This document shows positions 10,937-20,398 of a stretch of 64,000 nucleotides of DNA, in pieces. The translations under genes were made by a program, and so were the position numbers. Each line of letters starts with the position of its first letter. The first letter of the stretch is position 1. This DNA comes from Acetobacteraceae bacterium (lineage in GTDB: Bacteria > Pseudomonadota > Alphaproteobacteria > Acetobacterales > Acetobacteraceae). A model generated the notes under the pieces. That model saw only the letters and a list, made by a program, of their open reading frames with translations. It made no database searches and had not been told where the DNA came from. Where the stretch lies: contig CP154827.1 in NCBI GenBank assembly GCA_039613835.1, forward strand, positions 1,456,001 to 1,520,000, given 5' to 3'.

Positions 10937-11341
10937 GTTTCCCATAACGTCCGCGCGTTGCTGATCCGCACTCACTGTGACGGCGGCGGCCTCGAAACAG
11001 AGGGCGAGAAGGCGGTTATATTCCGGCTGGGCCAGTAGGGACTTCAATTTCTCAACATCGAGTTTCGTCTTGCCATCCGCCTCCGTCAGCCCCTCCACAT
11101 AGAGGAGCAGATATTTGGCGACGAGTTCAGCATTTATGCTGCGCAAAACATTCTGAGGCAGCGTATCCGATGTGCAACGATGCGCTTCGGTCGCGCGCTT
11201 CATACGCTTATTGAGTGCGTCAATATAGTTATCCGTATAGCCGCGCGTCATAATTTTGACGTCGGGGAAATCAGGGCTTGCAAACCATTCGCCATCATTA
11301 ATGGCGCGCGTATCACGGGCCAGCGCGTTGATCGTGACCAT
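10934..11341 (-). CDS. tail assembly chaperone (G-like)
   Basis: The ATG at 11341, preceded by CTGGAG, gives a 135-residue protein starting MVTINALARDTRAINDGEW. It is mostly helical and charged, lies immediately before the tape measure region, and ends in the codons ATG GGA AAC TGA. In siphophages the small protein at this place is the tail assembly chaperone that coats the tape measure protein until the tube polymerises. An upstream in-frame extension to 11440 is open but has no comparable ribosome site. The frame is intact. Confidence 0.6.
   Translation of the reverse strand: MVTINALARDTRAINDGEWFASPDFPDVKIMTRGYTDNYIDALNKRMKRATEAHRCTSDTLPQNVLRSINAELVAKYLLLYVEGLTEADGKTKLDVEKLKSLLAQPEYNRLLALCFEAAAVTVSADQQRADVMGN
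10937..10943 (-). promoter_or_regulatory. -1 ribosomal frameshift heptamer G GGA AAC
   Basis: On the coding strand the last codons of the G-like gene are ATG GGA AAC TGA. The string G GGA AAC has the X XXY YYZ form and phase required for simultaneous slippage. It resembles the GGGAAAG site of lambda gene G. After a one-base backward slip translation reads GGG AAA CTG ACA and enters the long T-like frame, bypassing the TGA. A downstream stimulatory structure was not evaluated. Confidence 0.65.
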
Positions 11342-11405
11342 GTTTTTCTCCAGATGATTTGGCCGTGCTATGCGGCGTTTGAAATTTTGCTGAAAGGCGC
11401 GTCGA

Positions 11406-12652
11406 TCAGCCGACGCGACGTATGGTGAGCGTCCCGCCACCGAGGAAGGGGTTGCCGGTGAAGGGAATGTGCAGGATCATCGACTTGTTTTTCTGGTCGA
11501 TCGGGGCCGAGGCGTTATAGGGTACCGCATTGAGCAGTTTGAATTCGTAATATCCAGTAATGCCGGCGACCATAAATGAGAGGGGGCCGCCCATCCCTGA
11601 AAAAACAGGGCCATCTGGTCATCATTACGGAAGTAGACCTCTAAATCGAGTGTCGCATTGAAGGGGCCGAATTGGACCCCTAATGAATAGATGCTCCCAA
11701 TACCCTGTTCCAACGTCGCGCCATTACGGGTCAATGTCAGCGTCGCGGATTGGACCAGCCCGTCGAAGGGCATTCCGTTGAATTCAAGTCGTTGGAAACT
11801 CCCTACCTGCATGACATCTGTCGTCGTTGCTGGTGCCGCGCTCTTGTAACTCGAAACATCGTCAATGTTCATGATTGCGCCGAGAAAATCGATCTGGATC
11901 GTCGGCGTCTGCTGCAATTGAAAGTCTAATTTCAATTTCGTGACAATATTGCACGAAAATATCTGGTAGGCGCTGCCAATCTTTTTCCTTATCGTAAAGG
12001 ACTTCCCGATATTGCTGTTTGTAACAGCTTCTAATCGAATCCTTTGAACCATTATTTCTGTTAGACCGCCGGTGAACGACTTATCGGCCTGTGTCGCGGA
12101 GAGGATTTTATACCCATCGCTTCGCGCGAAAGTGAGAATATCGCGCCAATCATCGGAATGATTTGTATCGCGAATGCGATAAGGGACTTTGATTTCCTCG
12201 CCTTACAAATTCTCCAGGCTCACGATACCGACAGATAGCCAATCAAGAAATACCGAGGTTTCTTCGTGCAATTCGAATTCAAATTCGTCGCCATCCTGCC
12301 GCAAAGTTGGCAAGCGGTTCCCGCCAGAAACGCGATAAGATTTTTCATCAATCCAATCGATGCCCATCACGGCGGCGATGAAATCATCATAAGTTCCGTA
12401 AGAAAGCAGGCCCGATATGGAGCCACCCGCTGAGCGGCTTGTCAGAAAAGTCGCGCCATCCTCAGACGCGGCGTTAATCTCTTCCGGCGTGGCGACCACA
12501 TACTGCATCGCGATTGTCTCGCCCGCATGTCGCAGAATTTGATAGCCGTCCGTCGACATGACGCCATAAGTTACTTCCTGCGCATATTCGATTTGCGTCA
12601 GGTTTGTTAGTTCGCCGGCTGAGTATCCCGACGTCGCACCTGTGATCGCCAT
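11406..12652 (-). pseudogene. major tail tube protein, nonsense codon plus frameshift
   Basis: The N-terminal part (YAQEVTYGVMSTDGYQILRH, then GGSISGLLSYGTYDDFIAAV) and the C-terminal part (SFTIRKKIGSAYQIFSCNIV, LVQSATLTLTRNGATLEQGI, FNATLDLEVYFRNDDQMALF) resemble the Phage_tube_2 type of siphophage tail tube proteins. An in-frame TAA at 12203-12205 follows VSLENL. The same frame continues through the C-terminal part until a frame change near 11590, after which MILHIPFTGNPFLGGGTLTI completes the protein. The joined length, near 415 residues, is longer than the usual 300 or so, so an insertion in the middle is possible. Confidence 0.6.
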
Positions 12653-12656
12653 CGGT

Positions 12657-13024
12657 CATTTGCCTTTCTTATCGGGCGTGGTGCTTTTATCGGACGCGGT
12701 GTCCGTTTCCGGCGTGACGCTTCCCTGCCCTTCCTAATCCACCCGCAAGGCCATCAGACCGATACGGAAACCGTAAAGCTGCCCGAGCGCCATCGCGATC
12801 TGTAACGCGTCGATCTGCGTCGAGGCGGGTGTCTGTTCAAACGGCGTGAAAAACGCATTTACGCCGCCAATCTGTGCGAGTACGCTGTATTTCCTCCCGG
12901 CTTCGTCAGGTGCGGCCGCGTTGGAAACGGGGCCACCCGCCACGGATTGATGGGGAAAGACCCCGATTTTCCGCCCGTCTGACACGAGGCGCTCAGCGTA
13001 AGTCGTTAACGTCCTGACAGCCAT
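12657..13024 (-). pseudogene. small prophage structural protein, premature TAG
   Basis: It starts MAVRTLTTYAERLVSDGRK at 13024 and contains PFEQTPASTQIDALQIAMAL. An in-frame TAG at 12734-12736 follows MALRVD. The same frame continues with an acidic Thr/Ser-rich tail ending TTPDKKGK just before the tail tube gene. Position between a presumed head-tail joining region and the tube gene suggests a neck or tail-completion protein. I do not recognise the family. TAG could derive from TGG or CAG by one change. Confidence 0.4.
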
Positions 13025-13230
13025 CTCACCTTCGCGACGCACGCAAGGGCACGCTCCAACACGTCCATGAGTTCCGAAGCTGACGGTGGTAGCGACAGGA
13101 ATAACGGTTGCGGCACTGGCGCGCCAAAAAGGGAGTCCTGCGAGAGGACAGCTTGAGAATTAAAGTCAGCTCACGATGCGCATGCCATTTTATGCGGCAA
13201 TATCGACGAGACATCGAAGTTCGAGATCAT
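13006..13230 (-). pseudogene. unidentified prophage gene remnant
   Basis: A frame from an ATG at 13230 reads MISNFDVSSILPHKMACAS, stops at a TGA, then continues with NSQAVLSQDSLFGAPVPQPL and LPPSASELMDVLERALACVA to a TAA overlapping the start of the next gene. The second half has protein-like composition and an overlap typical of phage operons. The first half and the true start are uncertain, and other frames also look partly coding. Confidence 0.3.
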
Positions 13231-13335
13231 AGCTGCTTCATCCACAAATGAAGAAAGCCGCCTGATCCAGCGACTCCCATTGTAAGGTCGCAATTGTAAA
13301 ATTCTACCTAATTTTACGTCGATACTGGTGTGTCG

Positions 13336-13839
13336 TCAAGTGTCCGCATTCGGGAGGCGACGCTTCAGTACGTCCTGACGCCGACGCTCCTGATATACTT
13401 CTTCAAGGCGGGATAAGGTAAGGGCAAATTGCGCGGAAACACGCTTGCGCGCATCATCCACGCGGCGAAGCGGCATGATTTTGGCCGCTATTTGCGTGAA
13501 ACTGACTTCATCGATCAACCCCCACTCCAGCCGACGATGCGCCTCCGCGCCGATTGCCATCCGAATTTCCGCAAGGGTGCGCCACACTTCCGCGCGCGTC
13601 ATACACCATGAAATTTCATCATGTTTATACCAGGACGTGCCAAGACGCTGACTGCTGATTTCCTGATATCCAAAACGGGCAAAAAGGTAGTCCCGTCGCC
13701 ATTTACGCGCGGCCGTGTAAGCCTCATCCGAAATATCGCCGGATTTAAGAAGCGCATCTAGCGTTGTCACCACGCGGTGAGGATGGCCAGCCGCGAAATC
13801 AGACTTCCGCAGGCGTTCGGGGGTTGGCATCATCGTCAT
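13336..13839 (-). CDS. prophage protein of unknown function
   Basis: This intact 167-residue frame is rich in Arg and Leu and mostly helical (RLRKSDFAAGHPHRVVTTLD, ARKWRRDYLFARFGYQ, RKRVSAQFALTLSRLEEVYQ). It resembles only in outline the small DUF6456-type DNA-binding proteins of alphaproteobacterial prophages, with a substrate-facing helix pair followed by a C-terminal helical repeat. That is a weak impression, not an identification. It stands at the upstream end of the surviving tail genes, with no other regulator or terminase gene nearby. Confidence 0.45.
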   Translation of the reverse strand: MTMMPTPERLRKSDFAAGHPHRVVTTLDALLKSGDISDEAYTAARKWRRDYLFARFGYQEISSQRLGTSWYKHDEISWCMTRAEVWRTLAEIRMAIGAEAHRRLEWGLIDEVSFTQIAAKIMPLRRVDDARKRVSAQFALTLSRLEEVYQERRRQDVLKRRLPNADT

Positions 13840-14340
13840 ATCTGCGTGAACCTGAATGTGGTCTGACGTTGATTACTTTTTTTGTTTTCAACACAGTCAT
13901 ATCCTTTACCCGGTGAGCGAATTTTATATTTTTTGTCACTTCACATCACACGAAATTATCAGTCCAACTCAAATTATTGTTCAATACTTGCATCTATGCG
14001 CGGATCGTGTGGATTATAATACAATAATTCATCTTAACACATCAGCATAAGACTGTGTAAGATTAAAATTCTTTACGCTGACTTTTCTATACCAAGATTA
14101 GGGACGGTTTTTTAGCTGAATGACCATCAAGGTGACTGACCATTTACATGGCACAAAATGATCGAGTTGGTAGAGTGATCGAACCAATGATTTCGGTGAG
14201 ATCACAGCTCAGATGCAGAATATCGTGGGAGATGCATTGCCCATGAAGTGGCGCAGCCTGAACAAAATTCGACGGTCGATGCAGCTTAATGAAGAATGGC
14301 TTCGACACGAAAAATTGCTTCAGAGCTACATTGCACCCTG
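13840..14340. other. AT-rich non-coding gap in the island
   Basis: No supported gene is seen on either strand. Composition falls, with a run of short tracts such as TTTTTTTGTTTTC near 13875. It separates the phage tail module from the toxin-antitoxin-like pair and probably marks lost phage head or replication genes. Confidence 0.35.
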
Positions 14341-14571
14341 TCACTTCCCTTTCGCGTCCTGAGAGAAGCTTCTGCTTATGTCGCGATCGTATAACAACCT
14401 TCCAACCATCCACCAATATCCCAGTATGGTGCCGCTTGTCGTCGTCACCAAAGCGATGAATTCCGATGCATTAAGGCCACTTCCGCAAAGTCGCGCAACA
14501 TATTGGGCGGGGACAATTACGGCTAAGCCTACCAGCCATCCCACCGTAACGAGGAAGGACCTATCCGGCAA
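14341..14571 (-). CDS. small two-helix membrane protein, candidate Panacea-linked toxin
   Basis: This 76-residue protein has two hydrophobic segments, roughly residues 5-28 (FLVTVGWLVGLAVIVPAQYV) and 36-60 (EFIALVTTTSGTILGYWWMV), and a charged tail ending SFSQDAKGK. The only plausible start is a TTG at 14571. It lies inside the end of the antitoxin-like gene and overlaps its restored TAG by about ten bases, so expression is probably coupled. Panacea (DUF4065) antitoxins are known to pair with many toxins, including small membrane-disrupting ones, so a toxin role is inferred from position and topology. A phage holin is the main alternative. Confidence 0.45.
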   Translation of the reverse strand: MPDRSFLVTVGWLVGLAVIVPAQYVARLCGSGLNASEFIALVTTTSGTILGYWWMVGRLLYDRDISRSFSQDAKGK

Positions 14572-15201
14572 AACTTCTTCGTTGAAGAATAACTTGTTCT
14601 AGAAAATCGCATTCCAGCTTGTACTTGCGTTCGTCATCCTTTGAGAAGAGGTTATCTTCCTTCGTCCCTTTGGGGTCACTATCGATGAGAACTTCGCCCT
14701 CTTCTCCATTCTCCCCGCCGACGCGCTGATTTTCTTGAAGTAGTCCGCGATAATATTGTCGGGTATAGGCGTGTTCTTCGGGACGCGATATTTATTTTCC
14801 CGGGCTACGATTTCCCAAGGCGTCCCTGGCTCATGCGTCATATCGGATAGTTTGATAGGGCTGTAGCCACCATAACGCTCCCATACGAAATTGATGAGCT
14901 GATGCGTGTCTCTCTCGTCTTCCGGGACACCAGGCGCTCTTTGAAATGGACGCAGTTTCTGAGACTCTCTGATTTCTCGGCCACCATGCCCGGAGCGGAT
15001 GTTATACAGATCATCAAAAACCGGACCATATTTCCACACTTCCGGCGGGCGGGTCATGATCGGTGTCTCATGCTCAGAAAGTCACCAGCCATAAGCGAAG
15101 AAACAAAGCTTTTGGAGCTTCAGGTGGGTGACGCCATCTTCTTTCTCTGCGCGTTTGATGAATTCATTTGCGAAAGCAAGCGATGGGTAGGAATTTGCCA
15201 C
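14561..15201 (-). pseudogene. Panacea/DUF4065 (SocA-like) antitoxin, nonsense codon and frameshift
   Basis: From a GTG at 15201 with GGGAGG upstream the frame reads LAFANEFIKRAEKEDGVTHL then LKLQKLCFFAYGW, the start of a Panacea domain. A TGA at 15082-15084 interrupts, then the same frame gives PPEVWKYGPVFDDLYNIRS, LINFVWERYGGYSPIKLSDM and THEPGTPWEIV, all hallmark positions of the family. Near 14715 one base seems missing from an A tract; in the restored frame an acidic tail runs to a TAG at 14561. An internal ATG at 15057 could still give a truncated product lacking the N-terminus. The domain neutralises toxins encoded next to it. Confidence 0.72.
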
Positions 15202-15375
15202 GCCATACCTCCCAAAACTGCACCGCGCGAACGCCCGATTATATCCCTTTGAGACGGAACGAAGTATAAAATAGTCCGATCCAGATGTCCAACCGCGTCA
15301 CGCTTTGCTTGATTGTCCGATTGCTTGCACGATCTATTTCGCAGGCTTCCGCAAATCGGCCGAAGCTCCGCAAAA

Positions 15376-15451
15376 TGGCGTCCCGTACGGGATTCGAACC
15401 CGTGTTGCCGCCGTGAAAGGGCGGTGTCCTAGGCCTCTAGACGAACGGGAC
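15376..15451 (-). tRNA. tRNA-Glu (anticodon TTC)
   Basis: The minus strand folds as a tRNA: acceptor GTCCCGT pairs with ACGGGAC, the T arm is ACGGGTTCGAATCCCGT, and the anticodon loop is CTTTCAC with anticodon TTC. CCA is encoded. Its 3' end faces the accessory island, the orientation expected if phages or islands integrated at this tRNA gene. Confidence 0.95.
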
Positions 15452-15490
15452 TTGAGACGTGAGGGTGAGTATCGTAGACGCGGCTGCGGG

Positions 15491-17314
15491 TCAAGCCCCG
15501 ACAGGGGCTGCATCGCAAATAAAAAATGTCAGATTTTCCTGACCCTGCCACATATCGCATTTCAGATGCCCGGCGATGTGGAGGGGCTTCATGCTGCGAT
15601 CTTCCAGCAAAGCGCAGAAAGCCTTGTCCGCCGCGCGGAAGACAAGCCCTTTCAACCGATTGCCGGATTCATCCTGCATAATCACGCGCAGCGTATTGCC
15701 ATCGCGACCGATGCGATCACATTTGACGCAGCGCAGGCGCGGGATGGCCAGAACAGGCTCATCATTACCTGCCCCGAAAGGTGCGAGACGCGCAATTTCA
15801 TGCGCCAGAGCGGCATGGGCACCGCGGAGGGGCATCACGGCGTCGATCGGCATGACAGCGACGCGCGGCTGACTGGCCTGCGCGGTGAAAGCCGCGTCCA
15901 GAAAGGCGTGCAAATCCGCCGCCCGGCCTGCAAGGAGGCCGAAACCCGCCGCCATGGCATGCCCCCCACCCGTGGTGAGAAGATTTTTCTGCCGCGCATT
16001 GATGACGGCCAGGCCTACATCCAATCCAGGGACGGAACGCGCCGAGCCTTTAATAACGCCATCTTTTTCCGCCCCGACAAAAACGGGGCAATTAAAGCGC
16101 TCCTTGAGCCGCCCGGCCACAATCCCGACAATACCGGGATGCCATGATGGGTCATGGACAAAAATGAAGCGCGCGCCTCCTGCGATCTGTGCCTCAGCCT
16201 GCGCCTCCGCAGCGGTGAGAATGGCGGATTCCACATCGCGGCGCCGAGCATTGATGTCATCCAGTTCCGTCGCCAAAGTGCACGCCTCATGGACGTCTTG
16301 AGACAGGAGCAGCTTCAGGCCGAGATCGGCGCGCGCAATGCGCCCCCCCGCATTAAGCCGCGGCCCGAGGAAAAATCCGCACGCTGTCGCACTTCCCGGC
16401 GTGTCCACACCGGCCACGGAAGCGAGAGTGGACAGGCCGAGACGCCGCCCCTGCGCCATGACTTTCAAACCCTGCGCCACTAAAGCGCGGTTAAGTCCCT
16501 GAAGCGGCATGACGTCACAAATTGTCGCGAGCGCGACCAGATCGAGCTTCGACATCAGGTCGGGGCGGCGGCGCGTTTCAAAAAAACCGGCGGCGGCCAG
16601 GCTTCTTGAAACGGCGATCAGCGTCATCAGCACCACACCCGCAGCGCATAACGTGCCAAGCTGAGAGTCGCAATCCAGTCGATTGGGGTTGACGATGATG
16701 GCTTGCGGCAAGGGCGCGCCGTCCGGCTTATGATGATCCAGCACGATCATCGGCACTCTGCCTGAAAAAGGGTCAAGCACATCCATCGCCGCCGTGCCGC
16801 AATCGACGCAGATAATGGTGGCGGCGCCTTTCTCCAGCAGTGCCTCAATGGCCGGCGCATTCGGGCCGTAACCCTCGGCGATGCGGTCGGGTATATGGGT
16901 GTGCACTTGGCACCCCAACTCGCGTAATGTCTCTGTCAAAAGGGCGGTGCCGCAACCGCCATCCACATCGTAATCACCCAGGATGCCCACATCTTTCTGT
17001 TGCAGGACGATATACGTCAGGCAGGCGACGGCCCGATCCATATCGCGGAGGCAGAGTGGGTCAGGCATGGTGTCGCGCAGACGTGGCGAGAGGAACGTTT
17101 CCGCCGCGTCAATGCCAATGCCACGCGATGTCAGGAGGCGGCAGGTGAGCTCCGAAAGGCCGAGCTTTTGCGCCATCGCGAAACTAACGCGTTCCGTCAG
17201 GGCGTCATCCATGGCCTCATGCCGCCACACCCAGGCCTTTCCCTGCCCACTATGCGTAACATCAAGGACATGGTTGCGCGCGGGCGATGGGGCGGTATCT
17301 TCCTGCATTAACAT
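15491..17314 (-). CDS. recJ: single-stranded-DNA-specific exonuclease RecJ
   Basis: RecJ degrades single-stranded DNA 5' to 3' in recombination, mismatch repair and stalled-fork processing. The 607-residue protein carries the DHH phosphoesterase signature: DYDVDGGCGTALL near residue 114 (usually DYDADG), LDHHKPDG near 195, and the DHHA1 motif TTGGGHAMAAGFG near 440, followed by the OB-type C-terminal domain. I place the start at the ATG at 17314 (MLMQEDTAP), since the longer open frame adds 44 residues unlike RecJ. It follows hom and glpX on the same strand, a common alphaproteobacterial order. Intact. Confidence 0.93.
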   Translation of the reverse strand: MLMQEDTAPSPARNHVLDVTHSGQGKAWVWRHEAMDDALTERVSFAMAQKLGLSELTCRLLTSRGIGIDAAETFLSPRLRDTMPDPLCLRDMDRAVACLTYIVLQQKDVGILGDYDVDGGCGTALLTETLRELGCQVHTHIPDRIAEGYGPNAPAIEALLEKGAATIICVDCGTAAMDVLDPFSGRVPMIVLDHHKPDGAPLPQAIIVNPNRLDCDSQLGTLCAAGVVLMTLIAVSRSLAAAGFFETRRRPDLMSKLDLVALATICDVMPLQGLNRALVAQGLKVMAQGRRLGLSTLASVAGVDTPGSATACGFFLGPRLNAGGRIARADLGLKLLLSQDVHEACTLATELDDINARRRDVESAILTAAEAQAEAQIAGGARFIFVHDPSWHPGIVGIVAGRLKERFNCPVFVGAEKDGVIKGSARSVPGLDVGLAVINARQKNLLTTGGGHAMAAGFGLLAGRAADLHAFLDAAFTAQASQPRVAVMPIDAVMPLRGAHAALAHEIARLAPFGAGNDEPVLAIPRLRCVKCDRIGRDGNTLRVIMQDESGNRLKGLVFRAADKAFCALLEDRSMKPLHIAGHLKCDMWQGQENLTFFICDAAPVGA

Positions 17315-17790
17315 CGTCACGGTATAACGTATAAACGCTCGGGATCGAAGACCAATCTCACATTGGCTGCCTCGGAACGTCAGAAGCTTCAGCGACGTTC
17401 CGCCCGGTATCGACCCGCTTTGCCAACGAAGCAAAATCGGAGGCACGAGACTGGATGGCGCCTTCGCATACGCTCAGGTTGTTTTTATGGTTCGGGGATT
17501 GTCGAAATGCGACAATGGTGAGGCTTTCCCGGGAAATAGACGATGACGCACCGACGGTCTTCAAACCGTTGTGGGAAGCTCTCAAAAATCATGGAGAAAT
17601 GTGCCGACCTGCATCATGTGCCGAGGCAGGATCGCGCAAATGAGATTATCCTCTGACGCCCGCCGGGATAAAGTCCTTGCCCTCACGACCGAGACGTAGA
17701 GCATCTTCGAGATGACGCCATGCGCACGTTGGAGAGCCGCATCTAAAGTGAGCGTTAAAATGAGGACAATAAACCGCATAGAATGCGGAA
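17315..17790. other. gap between glpX and recJ
   Basis: Only short overlapping open frames with no recognisable content occur here. It is long for an operon spacer, so recJ may have its own promoter or a small gene may have been lost. No clear terminator hairpin was identified. Confidence 0.3.
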
Positions 17791-18792
17791 TTAGATCCCT
17801 TCAGGCGAGGCCCAGGTTTTGGTGGAGAAATCGTGACGTCCCTCGATGAAGCGGATGGTCGCCGATTTTGACCGCATCACGATGGAATGCGTCCGCGCCA
17901 GGGAGGGGCCCATAAAGCGGACACCACGCAGGAGCGTGCCTGTCGTGACGCCGGTGGCAGAGAACAACACGTCGCCCGCCGCCATATCATGGAGGCCGAG
18001 TTTACGGGTTGGATCCTTGCCCGGCGCCATTTCCTTCGCGCGGTCGATCTGGCTCTGATCCTCAAACATCAAACGGCCCTGCATCTGGCCACCCACGCAC
18101 CGCACCGCCGCAGCCGCCAGAACACCTTCCGGCGCGCCGCCTGAACCCGCATAGAGGTCAACCCGGCTATCATCAATGCAGGCCGCGATCGCCGCCGCCA
18201 CATCGCCATCGGTCAGCAGAACCACGCGGGCACCCGCCTCACGGGCACGGGCGATCAGCTCCTGATGCCGATCACGCTCAAGCGCGCACATGATCAGGTT
18301 GGTGATGTCTTTACCTTTTGCCTTGGCAACATCTTTAAGTGTCTTCTCAATCGGGGCGTCGAGATCGATCAGATCTTCGGGCAGGCCAGGGCCGACAACG
18401 AGCTTCTGCATGTAAATATCGGGCGCATGCAGGAAATTGCCGTTTTCAGCGAGGGCGACCATTGTCATCGCATTCGGCATATCCTTGGCACATAAATTTG
18501 TGCCCTCAAGCGGGTCCACGGCGATATCCATTTTCGGGCCGCCACTACCAACTTTTTCCCCGATATACAGCATCGGGGCCTCGTCCATTTCGCCCTCACC
18601 GATGATAACGGTGCCGTCAATCGCCACTGTGTCAAACGCTGAACGCATCGCGGTCACAGCAGCACCGTCCGCTTCATTCTTCATGCCGCGTCCGGTCCAG
18701 GCGGAGGCGGAGATGGCAGCCGCTTCCGTCACGCGCACCAGCTCAAGGGCGAGGTTTCGGTCAGTGACCTTGTAATTGGGTGAATAAGTCAT
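17791..18792 (-). CDS. glpX: class II fructose-1,6-bisphosphatase
   Basis: The enzyme hydrolyses fructose 1,6-bisphosphate to fructose 6-phosphate in gluconeogenesis. The 333-residue length is normal for GlpX. Metal and substrate motifs of the lithium-sensitive phosphatase fold are present: IIGEGEMDEAPML near residue 60, then DIAVDPLEGTNLCA near 90, and YAGSGGAPEGVLAAAA near 195. The start MTYSPNYKVTDRNLALE is chosen over a longer frame because GGAAAGG lies just upstream and this is the family N-terminus. It sits between hom and recJ, all leftward. Confidence 0.95.
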   Translation of the reverse strand: MTYSPNYKVTDRNLALELVRVTEAAAISASAWTGRGMKNEADGAAVTAMRSAFDTVAIDGTVIIGEGEMDEAPMLYIGEKVGSGGPKMDIAVDPLEGTNLCAKDMPNAMTMVALAENGNFLHAPDIYMQKLVVGPGLPEDLIDLDAPIEKTLKDVAKAKGKDITNLIMCALERDRHQELIARAREAGARVVLLTDGDVAAAIAACIDDSRVDLYAGSGGAPEGVLAAAAVRCVGGQMQGRLMFEDQSQIDRAKEMAPGKDPTRKLGLHDMAAGDVLFSATGVTTGTLLRGVRFMGPSLARTHSIVMRSKSATIRFIEGRHDFSTKTWASPEGI

Positions 18793-18891
18793 GTTGGACC
18801 TTTCCATTAAGCCGGGCCATGTCAGCATGCGTTGTAGACATAATAATTACGTGTTTTCAAGCAGTTGACTGTTCACGGCTTCGGCATCTCT

Positions 18892-20268
18892 TCAGCTTTC
18901 AATTTTCATCAGCACAGTGTCATTTAAGACCTCATGCATATCGGACAGTCGCGCGACGACGTTTTTCATCGCGCTTTCTTGTGTCTGATGCGTGATGATG
19001 GCCAGTGGCGCGACCGGCTCAGGGGCGCTTGCGCTCAGGGGCGCATCACTGTCATGCGTCACGAAATTATGCTGCGACATGGCCCGCATGGAGACATGTT
19101 CATCCCGTAGGGCAGAGGCAATACCGGCCATCACGCCCGGCTTGTCCCGCACGAGCAGACGAAGGTAATAAGCGCCGCTCAAAGCGGAAATCGGGGCGCA
19201 AGCGCGCTCCGGCTGTGGTGCGGTCCCCCAGACAGGCAGGGCCGTCCCACGTGCAAGATCCATCACATCGGCCATGACAGCGCTAGCGGTCGGGCCAGCA
19301 CCCGCGCCACGGCCCTCTATCAGCATCGGACCGCTAAAGCGCCCTTGCGTCCTGACCGCATTAAAGACACCATTGATATTGGCAATGGGCGCGTGACGCG
19401 GCACCATGCAGGGCCGCATGGAGGCTTCTATGGCACCCGATTTGTCGAGGCGGCGCGCCATGCCCAGCAGCTTGATGCGATATCCCATCTCCCGTGCGAA
19501 CTGGTGGTCATAGGATGCGACATGGCGTATCCCTTCCACCCGGATGCTGGAGAAACTGACAGGTTGGCCAAAGGCGAGGCCCGCGAGAATGGCGAGCTTA
19601 TGCGCCGCATCCCATCCATCAACATCCGTTGAAGGATCAGTCTCCGCATAGCCCAGCTTTTGAGCCGATGCGAGAACTTCGGAGAAGTCCTCACCCGAAT
19701 CACCCATCTTTGTCAAGATATAGTTACATGTTCCGTTAAGAATTCCGCCAATTTCCTCCATCTGGTCAGCGGCGAGCCCTTCCCGGACAAGCTTGATCGC
19801 CGGGATACCACCCGCGACCGACGCTTCAAATAAAAGCGCCGCATCATGTGTCGCCGCCAGATGGGACAGTTGCGCGCCATGGATCGCGATCAGCGCCTTA
19901 TTGGCGGTGACGACATCCCGTCCGTGCGTAAGGCTGGCCTCAACAAGGGCGCGTGCTGCATCCTCAGCACCGCCGATCAGCTCCAGCACCACATCAATAT
20001 CCGGGGCGGTCGCAAGGGAAACAGGGTCATCATACCATGTGAAACCCTCCAGCTTTACCCCGCGATCGCGCTTCCTGTCTCGCGCGGACACGGCGACGAT
20101 CCTAATGACCCTCCCGGCGCGCGCCGCAAGCAGCTCCGCATTCTCCTGCAGAAGTGACACGACTCCGGCACCGACAGTTCCCAACCCGGCGATTGCCAGA
20201 CGCAGTTCTTTTTTCCCGTTTGACACGCTCTTGGCTCTCTTACCTGAGAATGAAGGGACGTCCGGCAT
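18892..20268 (-). CDS. hom: homoserine dehydrogenase
   Basis: The enzyme reduces aspartate semialdehyde to homoserine for threonine and methionine synthesis. An N-terminal NAD(P)-binding fold begins LRLAIAGLGTVGAGVVSLL. Then come the catalytic region VTANKALIAIHGAQLS and GGILNGTCNYILTKM, and a C-terminal ACT regulatory domain starting LRLLVRDKPGVMAGIASALR, which in this family mediates threonine feedback. Length 458 residues; the start MPDVPSF at 20268 or the internal GTG before NGKKELRLAI are both possible. Its substrate is made by asd elsewhere in this window. Intact. Confidence 0.95.
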   Translation of the reverse strand: MPDVPSFSGKRAKSVSNGKKELRLAIAGLGTVGAGVVSLLQENAELLAARAGRVIRIVAVSARDRKRDRGVKLEGFTWYDDPVSLATAPDIDVVLELIGGAEDAARALVEASLTHGRDVVTANKALIAIHGAQLSHLAATHDAALLFEASVAGGIPAIKLVREGLAADQMEEIGGILNGTCNYILTKMGDSGEDFSEVLASAQKLGYAETDPSTDVDGWDAAHKLAILAGLAFGQPVSFSSIRVEGIRHVASYDHQFAREMGYRIKLLGMARRLDKSGAIEASMRPCMVPRHAPIANINGVFNAVRTQGRFSGPMLIEGRGAGAGPTASAVMADVMDLARGTALPVWGTAPQPERACAPISALSGAYYLRLLVRDKPGVMAGIASALRDEHVSMRAMSQHNFVTHDSDAPLSASAPEPVAPLAIITHQTQESAMKNVVARLSDMHEVLNDTVLMKIES

Positions 20269-20398
20269 ATGCGAGGTGCGTCCATCGTGATTGACCAGCC
20301 ACTGACATACGCCTGCCGCCAGCACGCATCAACTCCGCGACGCCTTGAATGGCATTGGGGAGGATGATGCCTGCGCGCCGGATTGGTGGCCTTTTAGC

